A stretch of 64,000 bases of DNA, taken from Pandoraea sp. Lineage in GTDB: Bacteria; Pseudomonadota; Gammaproteobacteria; Burkholderiales; Burkholderiaceae. Each line of letters starts with the position of its first letter. Position 1 is the stretch's first letter. The notes beneath the pieces were generated by a model. It was not told the DNA's origin, ran no database searches, and saw only the letters and a program-made list of their open reading frames with translations. Positions 54,632-63,418 of the stretch are shown here, one piece after another. The stretch spans positions 62,001-126,000 of the forward strand of contig NZ_SCSK01000061.1 of assembly GCF_004297875.1 (NCBI RefSeq), read 5' to 3'. The position numbers and the translations under genes are program-made.

Positions 54632-55951
54632 TCAAAACGTGTACGGGAAGCGAATCCCGATCACGTAGTTCGGCGCATCCGGCGACATGCCCGCGTCGAA
54701 GTAGCCGTTGAAGGTCCAGTGCTTGTTGATGACGTAATTCAAGCCGACATTGAGCGAGGCGGCATTGCTCGAACTGCCGGGCACCGTCACGTAGCCCTCG
54801 CCCGGCGCCTGTGTCTTGGTAGCCTGTGAAATGGCGGCCGAATAGGACAGGCTGAGCGCGGTCCTGTCGTTGAGCGCCAGTGCAATGCCGGCTCCGACTT
54901 GCAGCACATCGCCCAGTTTGACCTTGGCCGGCGTGACGACGCTCGGGATCGGCGAGATGTCGGAGAACGAGCGCGGCAGGTTGTAGGTGTATGCCAGGCT
55001 GCCGAACAGGATGACCGGATCGTAGGTGCGCAACACGGAAATGCCGGCGGTTAGGGCCCAAACGCCATTGCCGGTGGGCAGCGAAGTCGGGAAATTCAGG
55101 TTGTTGTTGTCCGCCGGCGAGGTGAATTTGATGCCGAACGGCGAGGTTCCGGTCGGGGCCGTGACCCGCAGGCTGCCAACGATGTCAGGCCAGGTGGCGG
55201 ACTCCTTGACGAACTGGTAATAGACCGACGCGGTGACGTCGCCGATCGACCCGGCGTTCTTGCTTTGGTCGCTCAGCGCCGTTGCCGCACCGCCCGCGCC
55301 GGCAGAGATAAAATCGCTGCTGCGGTACAGGTAGGGGACATCCAGCGACACGCTCAACCGATCGTTAATGCCGTAGCGGGTGTTGACGTCGAACGTCCAC
55401 ACGCTTGCCTTGGTTTCGGACAGGTTGATGTTGCCCAGGAAGATCGCATCGAGTGCGAGAAACCCGGTCAGCGCCAGCTGCCGCCGATCGTAGTAGCCGT
55501 AGCTCACGCCGGCATCGATGGTGAGCTTTTTATCGAAAAGCGGCGCGTGCTGCTCCTGCACGACGGCGTTCTCGCTGGGCGAGCGATACGCGGCCGCCGT
55601 ATTCTTTTGCTGTTGCTGGGTCTGGCCGATCGCGGCGGTGCCGCCGTCCTGAGCGCTCGCGGCATCCGACGCGCCGCCAGTGTCGCCAGTGGCGGCAGCG
55701 CTGCTCGGCGTGTTGATCTGCGCGGCATCCCAGGCCGTCACGCCGCGTCCTCTGCGGGACATTTCGAGCTGCGTGAGGCGCTTCTTCAAAGAAAGAATTT
55801 CCCGCTGCTGCTGGTTGATTTCACGCGACAGTTGCGTGATCTGATCGTCCAGCGAGGGCGGCGCTTGCTCTTGCGCCTGGGCCGATAGCGCGAACAGCAA
55901 CACCCCCCATGCGATTGCGTCAACGGGAAAAAAACGGTTCCTGTTATTCAT
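54632..55951 (-). CDS. fapF: FapF-like amyloid secretion channel
   Basis: 439 residues. It has a signal peptide ending AQAQE, an N-terminal coiled coil (about 32-70, heptads in LSREINQQQREILSLKKRL) and a Gln/Ala/Thr-rich plug/linker to about 130. A long beta-barrel then ends in Phe (RFPYTF). This is the FapF layout: trimeric coiled coil, plug, 12-stranded barrel secreting fibre monomers through the outer membrane. GGGGG precedes ATG 55951. It is the last gene of the operon with C39 peptidase and repeat-bearing subunits, exactly where FapF lies in Pseudomonas. Confidence 0.82.
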   Translation of the reverse strand: MNNRNRFFPVDAIAWGVLLFALSAQAQEQAPPSLDDQITQLSREINQQQREILSLKKRLTQLEMSRRGRGVTAWDAAQINTPSSAAATGDTGGASDAASAQDGGTAAIGQTQQQQKNTAAAYRSPSENAVVQEQHAPLFDKKLTIDAGVSYGYYDRRQLALTGFLALDAIFLGNINLSETKASVWTFDVNTRYGINDRLSVSLDVPYLYRSSDFISAGAGGAATALSDQSKNAGSIGDVTASVYYQFVKESATWPDIVGSLRVTAPTGTSPFGIKFTSPADNNNLNFPTSLPTGNGVWALTAGISVLRTYDPVILFGSLAYTYNLPRSFSDISPIPSVVTPAKVKLGDVLQVGAGIALALNDRTALSLSYSAAISQATKTQAPGEGYVTVPGSSSNAASLNVGLNYVINKHWTFNGYFDAGMSPDAPNYVIGIRFPYTF

Positions 55952-56037
55952 AACATCCCCCGGTTAAAGTGGCGACGCACAGAAACTCATTCCGGAATCG
56001 CCATGAAAATCGTCTACATCTTTTTCGGTATCCTTAT

Positions 56038-56781
56038 TTATCTTCGCAAGCCAAGCGTATTGGTCAGCGCCTGGTTGACGCCAACCTGCCGCAAGGCATT
56101 CATCGTCACGGGATCGGTTCTCAGATGCAGCAACATGCTGTTGAGCACCTGCTGGTTGTTACCCGCGACCTGGATGACCTGCATGATGCGATTCATCGGA
56201 CTGCCCCCGCCCGACGTGATGGTCTGCACGACCGAGCCGAACGGCGATTGCAGCGAAACATTGACGCCCGATTGACCCACCATCACCTGTGCGTTCATCC
56301 CGTCGAGCGAGGTGCTGCTGGTACCGCCCGAGGGCAGCCCCAGGCCGCCCTGGGTCGGCGAGAAGTCGATCACGGTCTGGTTTTGCACGGCGTTCCCATT
56401 GCCGGCGACTTGGGTGACCTGACCTACCCCGTTGACTTGAATTAGGTTGCCCCCGTGCGCGGACGCAAAGCCGGGGCCGTAGTTAGTGTTGTTGCCGGGC
56501 AAGATGCCGGTCTGGCTGCCCGTGTTGACCGTATATCCGTTGCTGCCTTGCTGCACATTGACCGACCCGGCGGCGTAGAGACTTGCGCCGGACGGTGTTT
56601 GCCATTGCGAAATCAGATCCAGTTGAAAACCGGAAATCATGTTTTGGTTCATGTATTTGCCAGTGGCGTGAGCCAACACGTCATCACTCACCGGCTGCCA
56701 GGACATCGGCACTTCATGCGCCAATGCCGGTATTGCGCCCATGCACAGTGGCAGGGCCAGCAATCGTGCATAGTGGTTCAT
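56038..56781 (-). CDS. fapE: FapE-like extracellular component
   Basis: 247 residues. It has a signal peptide (LLALPLCMGAIPALA), then Asn/Gln/Gly/Val-rich sequence with degenerate amyloid-like motifs (GNLIQVNGVGQVTQVAGNGN; NRIMQVIQVAGNNQQV). It ends in a helical-looking C-terminus. The position between the C39 peptidase and the FapF-like channel equals that of FapE, a minor fibre component in Pseudomonas. The sequence is not close enough for a certain assignment; the symbol rests on position and composition. Confidence 0.65.
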   Translation of the reverse strand: MNHYARLLALPLCMGAIPALAHEVPMSWQPVSDDVLAHATGKYMNQNMISGFQLDLISQWQTPSGASLYAAGSVNVQQGSNGYTVNTGSQTGILPGNNTNYGPGFASAHGGNLIQVNGVGQVTQVAGNGNAVQNQTVIDFSPTQGGLGLPSGGTSSTSLDGMNAQVMVGQSGVNVSLQSPFGSVVQTITSGGGSPMNRIMQVIQVAGNNQQVLNSMLLHLRTDPVTMNALRQVGVNQALTNTLGLRR

Positions 56782-56789
56782 GACCGCTC

Positions 56790-57491
56790 TCAGAACAGAT
56801 TCGATTTGATGAGCCCGAAGTCGACCTCTGGGGTCGGCCGCGTGCCTGTCGCCAATGCGCCGGCGCGTTGGCGCAAGGCGAGCGAATAATTACCCTGCAA
56901 TAAAGGGGAATCCTCCAGAAATGGCTTGCCGACCACGGCCAGGATGAGACCATCCCACTGCCTGGCGAAATCGGCTTCCTCGACAACCCGATTGCCCAGC
57001 GCCGGATCGGCCAGAAAAATGCGGCCGTCCCGGGCACCCTTGATCAGTACGAAATGTTGATAGCCGTTGATGTCCATCAACGCGATGACTGGAATGCGCA
57101 AGTCGTAGAGCGCATGGACATTGACGCGAAAGCCGCGGCCTTGAAAGCCCAGCGTCTCGACGAACTTCTTCATGTCGAGCATCGAAAATCCGCTCTTGAT
57201 GACCACGGCCGGTGTCGAATACACCATCATCCGTTTGATCATTTCGGCTTCTGGAATGTCGATCCCGTAGCCGTATTTGAGCAGCGTCGACAGCGCGGCG
57301 GAGCCGCAGCTGAAGTCATACTCCTGCCTGACAACGTCTCGATACCGCATGTCCTTCATCGAGCGCATTGTCTTGAATGCGGGGATACCGGCGACCGACT
57401 CCAGATCGACCTGCGATTGCGCCCTGGCGCCAAGCGTCAGGCAGGCAAGCACAACCATCGAACCGAATCTCAGCCACCGGGTGTAGTGCAT
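56790..57491 (-). CDS. fapD: FapD-like C39 family cysteine peptidase
   Basis: About 233 residues with a signal peptide ending GARAQ. The C39 catalytic triad is in place: Cys in YDFSCGSAALSTLL, His in GYQHFVLIKG and Asp in FLADPALG. It probably acts in the periplasm to help secretion or maturation of the amyloid subunits, as proposed for FapD. ATG 57491 has AGG 5 nt upstream; ATG 57494 is adjacent. The gene sits directly after the FapC-like subunit, as in fap operons. Confidence 0.85.
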   Translation of the reverse strand: MHYTRWLRFGSMVVLACLTLGARAQSQVDLESVAGIPAFKTMRSMKDMRYRDVVRQEYDFSCGSAALSTLLKYGYGIDIPEAEMIKRMMVYSTPAVVIKSGFSMLDMKKFVETLGFQGRGFRVNVHALYDLRIPVIALMDINGYQHFVLIKGARDGRIFLADPALGNRVVEEADFARQWDGLILAVVGKPFLEDSPLLQGNYSLALRQRAGALATGTRPTPEVDFGLIKSNLF

Positions 57492-57559
57492 CATGGCCTC
57501 TCGACAATAATGGCTGGCCCGAGACAACCGGGCCAGCCTTGGCACTGCTGCGTGAAGCG

Positions 57560-58966
57560 TTACTTCATGACACTGACCGACGAAATGGCCAGGCTGTTGT
57601 TTTGCACGTTGCCGATGCCGGCGGCGATATTGACGCCGACATTGCCGGTCGCACCCGCCAAGGCATTGCTGCCCAGGTAGGCAGTCGGCACATACGCGCC
57701 GGAGCCGTACATCGAGGCCTTCTGGTCGGTTTGCGCGGTGGCCGTGACCGCGCCGCCGGTGTCGTCTCCAGCCTTGGTAGTGGTGACCGAAGCAGCCAGG
57801 TTATTGGCCTGCACGTTACCGATACCCGAGGCAATGTTGACGCCGATGTTGCCCGACGCGCCGGCCAGCGTGCCGTCACCCACGCTTGCGTTCACGTACA
57901 TATTGGAAATGGTGCCGCCGCCGTCCGACGACTGCGTGCTGAACGTTTGCGCCGACCCATAGACCGGGCCCGCGTTCATCGCCGACAGGGCGGCGTTGTT
58001 GGCTTGCGCATTGTCCACACCGGCAGCTTCGTTCAAGCCGACGTTGCCCGAAGCGCCAGCCAGCGCGCCATTGCCAGTGCCGGCACCCATGGTCGGCATC
58101 ACGTACGTGGTGGTGTGAATGATCGTCGTGCCGGACACGGAAACGTCGTTGGCCACATAGTCGTTGGAGAAGCCCCATATGGCGCCCGCAGCGATCGACG
58201 CCGATTCGACGTCCGAATAGCCGTGGTTGTCGGTCGCGTGGAAGCCGGCGTCAAAGCTGCTTTGCGTATTCTTGTAGCCGCTCGCCTGGAAGCCGCCCGA
58301 CGATTGCTGCTGCTGGCCATACGCATAGCCGCCCCAGATCGAGCCGGAGCCGCCCGAGGCATGGTAGCTGCCGCCGTAGCCGTAGTGACCGCCACCGCTG
58401 GGCGTCCAGAAGTGTCCGCCCGCACCACCGTGAGCACCGAATTGATAGCTGCTTTCCTGATAGCCGCCGCCGGCAATGAAGCCACCCGAACCGCTGGACT
58501 GTTGCCCGGCCGAATACTGGCCGCCGACCTGAGCGCCCTGGCTGGTGTTCAGGTGGCCGCTGGCCGTCTTGTTGACCCAGCTGGTGTCGTTGTCGTAACG
58601 GGTGGTCGTCACGCCGCCCACCAGGTACGCGCTACCGGTGTCTGACACCGAGTTGTTGGTGTAATTGGTGGTGATCTTGGTGGTCGAATCGGTGAAGTTG
58701 CCCAGCCATTTGGACGGTGCGCTGATGGAAATTTCGCTCGCCCAGACGTGCTGGTCGTTTTGCACGACCGCATTCGCCGTGTTATTGGCGAACACGCATC
58801 CCTTGATGCCCACCAGGCCGAAAATCGCGACGTTGTTCAGCACATTGGTTTCATTGCCGATCGCCGAGAAGCTGAACTGGTCGTGGTCGTTGTCGCCGTG
58901 CGGGTAGGCCATGGCCGACCCGGTCGCCAACAGCATTGCCGCCACCGCAATTGCTTTGTATTTCAT
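57560..58966 (-). CDS. fapC: FapC-like major amyloid fibre subunit
   Basis: 468 residues with a signal peptide (AIAVAAMLLATGSAMA). Residues ~145-240 are a Gly/Gln/Ser/Tyr/His-rich linker. Three imperfect repeats follow at ~299-329, 363-393 and 432-462, each of the form LAGASGNVGxN.A.GxxNxQxN; this GVN.AAG..N.Q.N pattern is the signature of FapC/FapB fibre repeats. AAGGAG precedes ATG. It probably forms the extracellular fibre of a biofilm matrix. Unlike Pseudomonas FapC it has only one Cys (57) and lacks a C-terminal CxxC. Length and linkers differ from known FapC. Confidence 0.8.
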   Translation of the reverse strand: MKYKAIAVAAMLLATGSAMAYPHGDNDHDQFSFSAIGNETNVLNNVAIFGLVGIKGCVFANNTANAVVQNDQHVWASEISISAPSKWLGNFTDSTTKITTNYTNNSVSDTGSAYLVGGVTTTRYDNDTSWVNKTASGHLNTSQGAQVGGQYSAGQQSSGSGGFIAGGGYQESSYQFGAHGGAGGHFWTPSGGGHYGYGGSYHASGGSGSIWGGYAYGQQQQSSGGFQASGYKNTQSSFDAGFHATDNHGYSDVESASIAAGAIWGFSNDYVANDVSVSGTTIIHTTTYVMPTMGAGTGNGALAGASGNVGLNEAAGVDNAQANNAALSAMNAGPVYGSAQTFSTQSSDGGGTISNMYVNASVGDGTLAGASGNIGVNIASGIGNVQANNLAASVTTTKAGDDTGGAVTATAQTDQKASMYGSGAYVPTAYLGSNALAGATGNVGVNIAAGIGNVQNNSLAISSVSVMK

Positions 58967-58996
58967 GACAATCTCCTTGATGCGAGAGTAGTGAGA

Positions 58997-59638
58997 TTAA
59001 AAAGATGTGCCCGCCGGGGGACGGAGCACAAAAACATTTGAGGCTACGTTGCCTACACCAGCTGACTGGTTGACCTGCACGATTCCAGCGGCATTACGAA
59101 AGGCTTCCGGAGAAATCGAAACCTCGCGGTATTGCTCGGAAATGCCCGGGTGTCCAGTCCAGCCACCTCTAGAGATCGCACCGGACAGTGCCGTGTCCGA
59201 TGCGATCTCCACTCCAGACACAGCGCCGCCGACAATGACGGCAGCGTTGTGTTGAAGGTTGCCGCTGCCGCTGGATTGATTGACTTGCGTCAACCCAGCG
59301 ACACCGGAAAATGCTGTGCCGTCGATGCTGCTTTTGGCTGCGCCAGCCAGCGCCGGCCCGAGCGACATTTGCTGCGAGCCGAGCACGCCGATGCCGAGCG
59401 TGGTGCCGCCCTGCACGATCACGGCCTGGTTGCTTTGCGCGTTATTGGCGCCGGCCGTTTGATTGACGGCGATGTTGCCGTTGGCGCCTTTGGCTACACC
59501 GCTATCGATGGTCGATGTGGCAATCCCGGCGGGCGCGGAGGTTCCGGCGCCCTGCCCCGGATCGGCCATGGCCGGCAAGGCCAGTGCGCCGGTGCAGATC
59601 AGCGCCGTGGCCAGCCCGGTCAGACGGGCGCGCGTCAT
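58997..59638 (-). CDS. fapB: FapB-like minor amyloid subunit
   Basis: 213 residues with a signal peptide (GLATALICTGALALPAMA). Three repeats at about 44-74, 106-136 and 177-206 share the pattern S.ID...GxxGxxxVNQxxGxxNxQxN (for example GNIAVNQTAGANNAQSN). Position ahead of the FapC-like gene matches FapB, thought to nucleate or cap fibres. ATG 59638 overlaps the TGA of the previous gene (ATGA), so the two are translationally coupled. The repeats carry NQ where the fibre subunit has N-x-A. Confidence 0.72.
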   Translation of the reverse strand: MTRARLTGLATALICTGALALPAMADPGQGAGTSAPAGIATSTIDSGVAKGANGNIAVNQTAGANNAQSNQAVIVQGGTTLGIGVLGSQQMSLGPALAGAAKSSIDGTAFSGVAGLTQVNQSSGSGNLQHNAAVIVGGAVSGVEIASDTALSGAISRGGWTGHPGISEQYREVSISPEAFRNAAGIVQVNQSAGVGNVASNVFVLRPPAGTSF

Positions 59639-60141
59639 TTGGTCACCCCCACCGCGCCCATCGACGACAGCGGCGCCAACGCTTGATTGATCGCGCTGGG
59701 GATCGATGAGCCGAGGCCGCTCGTCACGCCGACGATGGCGCTGCCAAAACCGCCCGTGCTGCCGGATATGCCACCGCCGCCGGAGGCCGTATTGCCGCCC
59801 AGCAAACCCGTGGTGAGCGGCTGCATCGCGTTGACGATGCTCGAGCCGATCAGGCCCATCGAACCGTGAGTCGACAGTTCCGCGTCGGTCGCGGCGCTGA
59901 TCGAGCCGATCGCCTCGTCGAACGGTTGCTTCGGAAACGTGGCAACGCTCGATTCGATCGGATAGCTGGCGTGCGGCAAACCGCGATAGGCGATGCGCGG
60001 GCCGACCTGCCGCTCGATCACCAGCTCGCCCGGGGCGGCCGGCTCGGCCAACGCCGCCGTGCAGATAACTTCGCCCGCACCGAACATGCACAACGCCATC
60101 GCTGGAGCGACCTGCCGGGTCATGCGCAATAGGTGGTTCAT
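59635..60141 (-). CDS. Secreted protein of the amyloid operon (FapA position)
   Basis: About 168 residues. A long N-terminal signal (MALCMFGAGEVICTAALA) is followed by GELVIERQVGPRIAYRGLPHASY and then a Gly/Ser/Ala-rich tail with helical-looking SSIPSAINQALAPLSSMGAV. No family is recognised. It lies between the LWDE-type protein and the FapB-like subunit; FapA, a chaperone-like component, occupies this position in Pseudomonas, but I see no sequence proof. The ATG at 60141 is better spaced from GAGGTG than the GTG at 60150. Confidence 0.7.
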   Translation of the reverse strand: MNHLLRMTRQVAPAMALCMFGAGEVICTAALAEPAAPGELVIERQVGPRIAYRGLPHASYPIESSVATFPKQPFDEAIGSISAATDAELSTHGSMGLIGSSIVNAMQPLTTGLLGGNTASGGGGISGSTGGFGSAIVGVTSGLGSSIPSAINQALAPLSSMGAVGVTK

Positions 60142-60146
60142 GGCGC

Positions 60147-60599
60147 TCACCTCGAGTAGCTCACAGTGTTGACCTGCGCGTTACCGGTCGAGAGCTGCTG
60201 CGGTATCGGGGTCGGATTGGTGCGTGGCATTTCATCCCACAGGGTCACCGAGTTGACGTTCAACATGCGCGGCGTCGCCGCGACCATGACTGGCATGGCG
60301 ACGCGTCCGCGCGCCCTGCCGAGTTGACCGTCGTCGAGCGCAGTGGCACCGGCGGGCATGCGTACGAAGCCAGCGTCCTCGGCCGGTGTTTGAGTGCCAA
60401 GCATTGCCAGTGCCGCCGGGCTGCGCGTCACCGCGAAGTCGACCGGAAACATGGCCGTCTGGATTGGCGAGTCGTTCATCGCCAACGTGAATTCCTGGGC
60501 CCACGCGGGCAACGCGACCAACGCACCGCCGATGGCGATCAATAGCGCTCCGACCGCGCGTCGCGGACTGAACGATTTGCCGAATGTGGTTTGTCGCAT
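60147..60599 (-). CDS. Small secreted LWDE-family protein, first gene of amyloid operon
   Basis: 150 residues. Signal peptide (AVGALLIAIGGALVALPAWAQ) and a mature part with MPVMVAATPRMLNVNSVTLWDEMP followed by a Pro/Thr-rich stretch. The paralogue at 54088-54501 has the same NxxSVxLWDE core. AAGGAGG precedes ATG 60599. It is the first gene after the sigma-54 promoter and overlaps the next gene closely. It may be a chaperone, nucleator or adaptor for the fibre; function unknown. Confidence 0.72.
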   Translation of the reverse strand: MRQTTFGKSFSPRRAVGALLIAIGGALVALPAWAQEFTLAMNDSPIQTAMFPVDFAVTRSPAALAMLGTQTPAEDAGFVRMPAGATALDDGQLGRARGRVAMPVMVAATPRMLNVNSVTLWDEMPRTNPTPIPQQLSTGNAQVNTVSYSR

Positions 60600-60628
60600 A
60601 GCCAGGTCCTCCTTGCGCAGAACTACTA

Positions 60629-60644
60629 AGCGACATCCGTGCCA
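60629..60644 (-). promoter_or_regulatory. Sigma-54 promoter of the amyloid operon
   Basis: On the minus strand the site reads TGGCAC-GGATG-TCGCT, matching 10 of the 11 specified positions of the consensus TGGCAC-N5-TTGCW, including the invariant GG and GC. It lies about 30-45 bp before the ATG at 60599. A sigma-54 activator gene follows upstream (61096-62469). Confidence 0.75.
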
Positions 60645-61021
60645 TGTGCGTTAAGCGCTTGAAAACAAAAGGAAGGACCGGAGCCGTGCGGCGGCAATGG
60701 CCGCGTATCTTCAAAAAACGTTTCAGCGCTGATACGGCAGCCCGATCAATCGCCGGATCGGTGTCGCGGCGCTTGCCGGTTTCGATGCGGAAGGCTTTCG
60801 GCAGCGTTTTTGCCAGCGCGCCATGAGCCGCTCAGCGCGTGTTTGCGGCGCGCTTGGGCGATGGCCCGGGAAAGTGATGCGATGGACCGGGATAACGCCT
60901 CGGATCACCATTAAAGGGGGCCAGAAACAGAATGTTTCAGCCTTGATGTGCTGCCCCGACATCCGACCGGAACAGCGCGCCGAGTCGAGGCGGTGAAGCA
61001 TGATGGGCGCCGGAGCGTGGA
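60645..61021. other. Upstream region of the amyloid operon, no gene
   Basis: About 375 bp without a supported gene. It should hold the enhancer sites of the sigma-54 activator upstream of the promoter at 60629-60644. I could not pick out a confident binding site by eye. Confidence 0.45.
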
Positions 61022-61061
61022 ATTCATCCCCCAAAAAAAGACAACCGGCCCCTGCATTAGC
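61022..61061 (-). terminator. Rho-independent terminator after the sigma-54 activator gene
   Basis: Perfect 9-bp stem CAACCGGCC/GGCCGGTTG with a 12-nt loop, followed on the minus strand by a run of seven T. It lies 35-75 nt after the stop codon of the regulator, separating it from the amyloid operon. Confidence 0.85.
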
Positions 61062-61095
61062 AGGCCGGTTGCCCTCTCACCAACGCCAGGAGATA

Positions 61096-62469
61096 TCAGG
61101 CCGGCACGCCCGATTCGTCACTACCACCACGTAAGCCGTACCGGCACATGAGCCGATACAACGTGATTCGAGAAATTCCCAATTCCTTTGCGACTTCAGT
61201 CAGACGATGGCAATGGCGCAGCAGCGCCTGCTCGATTGCTTCGCGCTCCGCTTCGGCGCGAATTTCCTCCAGCGTTTTTACCGCCGTTGGCGCCCACTGC
61301 GCCAGGTCAAGATCCTTGGCGGAGATCATGCGGCTGTCGGCCATCACGACGGCGCGCCGCACCCGGTTGATCAGCTCCCGAACGTTACCGGGCCAGTGGT
61401 ATTCATACATCGCCTGCACCGCGCATTGCGTGAAGCCGCGGATTTTGCGGTGATTGTCGCCCTTGAAGCGCTGCAGCACGTGATGCGCAAGAATTTCGAT
61501 GTCTTGCCCGCGCGCGCGCAGCGGTGGTTCGTCAACCCGCAGTACGCACAACCGGTGATATAGATCCATGCGGAAGCGGCCTTCCTTGACGGCTTCTTCC
61601 AGATTCACATTGGTCGCGGAGATGATCCTCACGTTGACCTGGATGACTTCATGTCCGCCAAGCCGCTCAATGGCGCCCTGCTGCAAAAACCGCAGCAGCC
61701 CGGCCTGGCTCTCCATCGGCAAATCGCCAATTTCATCGAGGAACAGCGTGCCACCGTTGGCTGCCTCGACTCGGCCGATCTTGCGCTGGTTCGCGCCGGT
61801 AAAGGCACCCCGCTCGTAGCCGAACAACTCGGATTGCATCAGGTGCGGCGGGATGGCGCCGCAATTGATCGCGACGAACGGCCCTTTGCTGCGCGGCGAT
61901 CGCTCATGAATGGCAACCGCCGACAGTTCCTTGCCGGTGCCCGACTCGCCGAAGATGAAGACCGGCGCGTCGGTATTGGCGACCTTGCGAATGGTACGAA
62001 ACAACTGCTGCATGACTTCGCAGGTGCCGACCATTTCCTGATCGCTGCCGGAAAATTCCGGCGCCGACTGCTTCGTCATGTCGGACAGCGCGGCCATCCC
62101 GTAGGCGTGCCCGACGATATTGGCGATCGCGTCGTTCGAACACGGTATGTGCACGTAATCGAAGCAGTAGTCACGGATGAGCCGGCGCACCGAGGCATTT
62201 TCCAGTTGCTCGGGACTGGTCGCCGCCACCCACCCGATATGGGCTGGCTGCATGCAGTTCTCGAACAATGACAGATCGCGGTCGGAATAGCCGCTGCTCA
62301 GATCGAGCAGCGCGGCCGTGGTGGGGTGGGCCGGCTGAATCAAACGGCCGACATCTCCGGCGGACTTGGCAGGCACGACGTGCCAGCCGCGTTCCTGCAG
62401 GAAACCAAGCAAAGGCTCGCTGTGTCGCCGCGACGCATAAATTAGCGTCCGATTGGTTTCATGGGTCAT
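61096..62469 (-). CDS. Sigma-54-dependent transcriptional activator (VpsR-like)
   Basis: About 457 residues. The N-terminal receiver-like domain (about 1-125) resembles the VpsR/FimZ-like type. The AAA+ domain has Walker A GESGTGKE, the sigma-54-contacting GAFTGA loop intact, Walker B TLFLDEIGDLP and the arginine-finger region. A Fis-type helix-turn-helix ends the protein (HRLTEVAKELGISRITLYRLM). ATG 62469 has GGGGAA upstream. It is followed by a terminator and then by the sigma-54 promoter of the amyloid operon, which it most likely activates. Confidence 0.92.
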   Translation of the reverse strand: MTHETNRTLIYASRRHSEPLLGFLQERGWHVVPAKSAGDVGRLIQPAHPTTAALLDLSSGYSDRDLSLFENCMQPAHIGWVAATSPEQLENASVRRLIRDYCFDYVHIPCSNDAIANIVGHAYGMAALSDMTKQSAPEFSGSDQEMVGTCEVMQQLFRTIRKVANTDAPVFIFGESGTGKELSAVAIHERSPRSKGPFVAINCGAIPPHLMQSELFGYERGAFTGANQRKIGRVEAANGGTLFLDEIGDLPMESQAGLLRFLQQGAIERLGGHEVIQVNVRIISATNVNLEEAVKEGRFRMDLYHRLCVLRVDEPPLRARGQDIEILAHHVLQRFKGDNHRKIRGFTQCAVQAMYEYHWPGNVRELINRVRRAVVMADSRMISAKDLDLAQWAPTAVKTLEEIRAEAEREAIEQALLRHCHRLTEVAKELGISRITLYRLMCRYGLRGGSDESGVPA

Positions 62470-62706
62470 TCTTGTTCCCCGCTTTACGGCAAGCTCGCAT
62501 CCGTTGTTTGGCTTGCAACTCGAATGCGAGAACAACAGCCCCAGGGCCCCTTCGCCTTTTTTATGGGGAAGGTTGCCTAATTTAGTCTAGACCAGGCGAG
62601 CGCTCCCAGTAATAGCGAGAAACGACTAATCCGATTGGATGAAAGGGTTGACGCGATCAGCGTTTACCTGCGGCCGGGCGCGCTCGCCCGGATCGGGCGG
62701 CGCCAC

Positions 62707-63303
62707 TTACAGTGTATGACGATCGAGCACCGCGCGGGCGATCGTGCCGGCGTCGACGTATTCGAGTTCGCCGCCGACCGGTACGCCACGCGCCAGACGG
62801 CTCGCTTTGAGGCCACGGGCCTTGAGCATCTGCGCGAGATAGTGGGCGGTTGCCTCGCCCTCGTTGGTGAAGTTCGTGGCCAGAATGACTTCCTTGACCA
62901 CGCCGTCGCTGATACGCCGGATCAGCTGTTCGAAATGGATCTCTTTGGGTCCGATGCCGTCAAGCGGCGAGAGCCGCCCCATCAGGACAAAGTAGAGTCC
63001 GCGGAAGGTCAGCGTTTGCTCGACCATCAACTGGTCGGCCGGCGTCTCGACCACGCACAGGAGCGAGGGGTCGCGCTCCAGGTCCTGGCAGGTCTCGCAG
63101 ACTTCAACCTCGGTAAACGTATTGCAGCGGGCGCAGTGACGGACCTCGCTGGACGCGTGAAGCAATGCCTCGCCCAGTCGCGTTGCCGCGCCGCGGTCAT
63201 GCTGCAGCAGGTGGTAGGCAATCCGCTGGGCCGAGCGCGGACCGACGCCCGGCAATGCGCGCAGCGCCTCGATCAACTCCTGGAGACTGGTCAGTGCCGG
63301 CAT
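62707..63303 (-). CDS. recR: Recombination protein RecR
   Basis: About 198 residues. The helix-hairpin-helix [17 protein letters not shown], the Cys4 zinc motif ([16 protein letters not shown]) and the Toprim segment ([12 protein letters not shown] ... [15 protein letters not shown]) are all present. It works with RecF/RecO at gapped DNA. The start ATG 63303 has GAG upstream. dnaX-ybaB-recR is a conserved operon order in proteobacteria. Confidence 0.95.
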   Translation of the reverse strand: MPALTSLQELIEALRALPGVGPRSAQRIAYHLLQHDRGAATRLGEALLHASSEVRHCARCNTFTEVEVCETCQDLERDPSLLCVVETPADQLMVEQTLTFRGLYFVLMGRLSPLDGIGPKEIHFEQLIRRISDGVVKEVILATNFTNEGEATAHYLAQMLKARGLKASRLARGVPVGGELEYVDAGTIARAVLDRHTL

Positions 63304-63418
63304 GGTCACTCGGCTCGCGATAGCGCGGTATGGTCAAGAGAGAGCCGCCGCCTCGTGACCCGGCGTGGTGGGGTCGAGTGCGGCGATTTGCAGAGTCATG
63401 ATGGCGAGCTCCGCCTCC

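Noticed and set aside
57377..58645. 422-codon plus-strand frame over the FapC-like gene
   Set aside because: Arg/Val/Ala-rich shadow of the Gly-rich repeat gene; no ribosome binding site or family match.
57560..58966. CRISPR or tandem DNA repeat array
   Set aside because: The repetition is at protein level (three divergent repeats in a coding frame); DNA repeats are not identical or evenly spaced.
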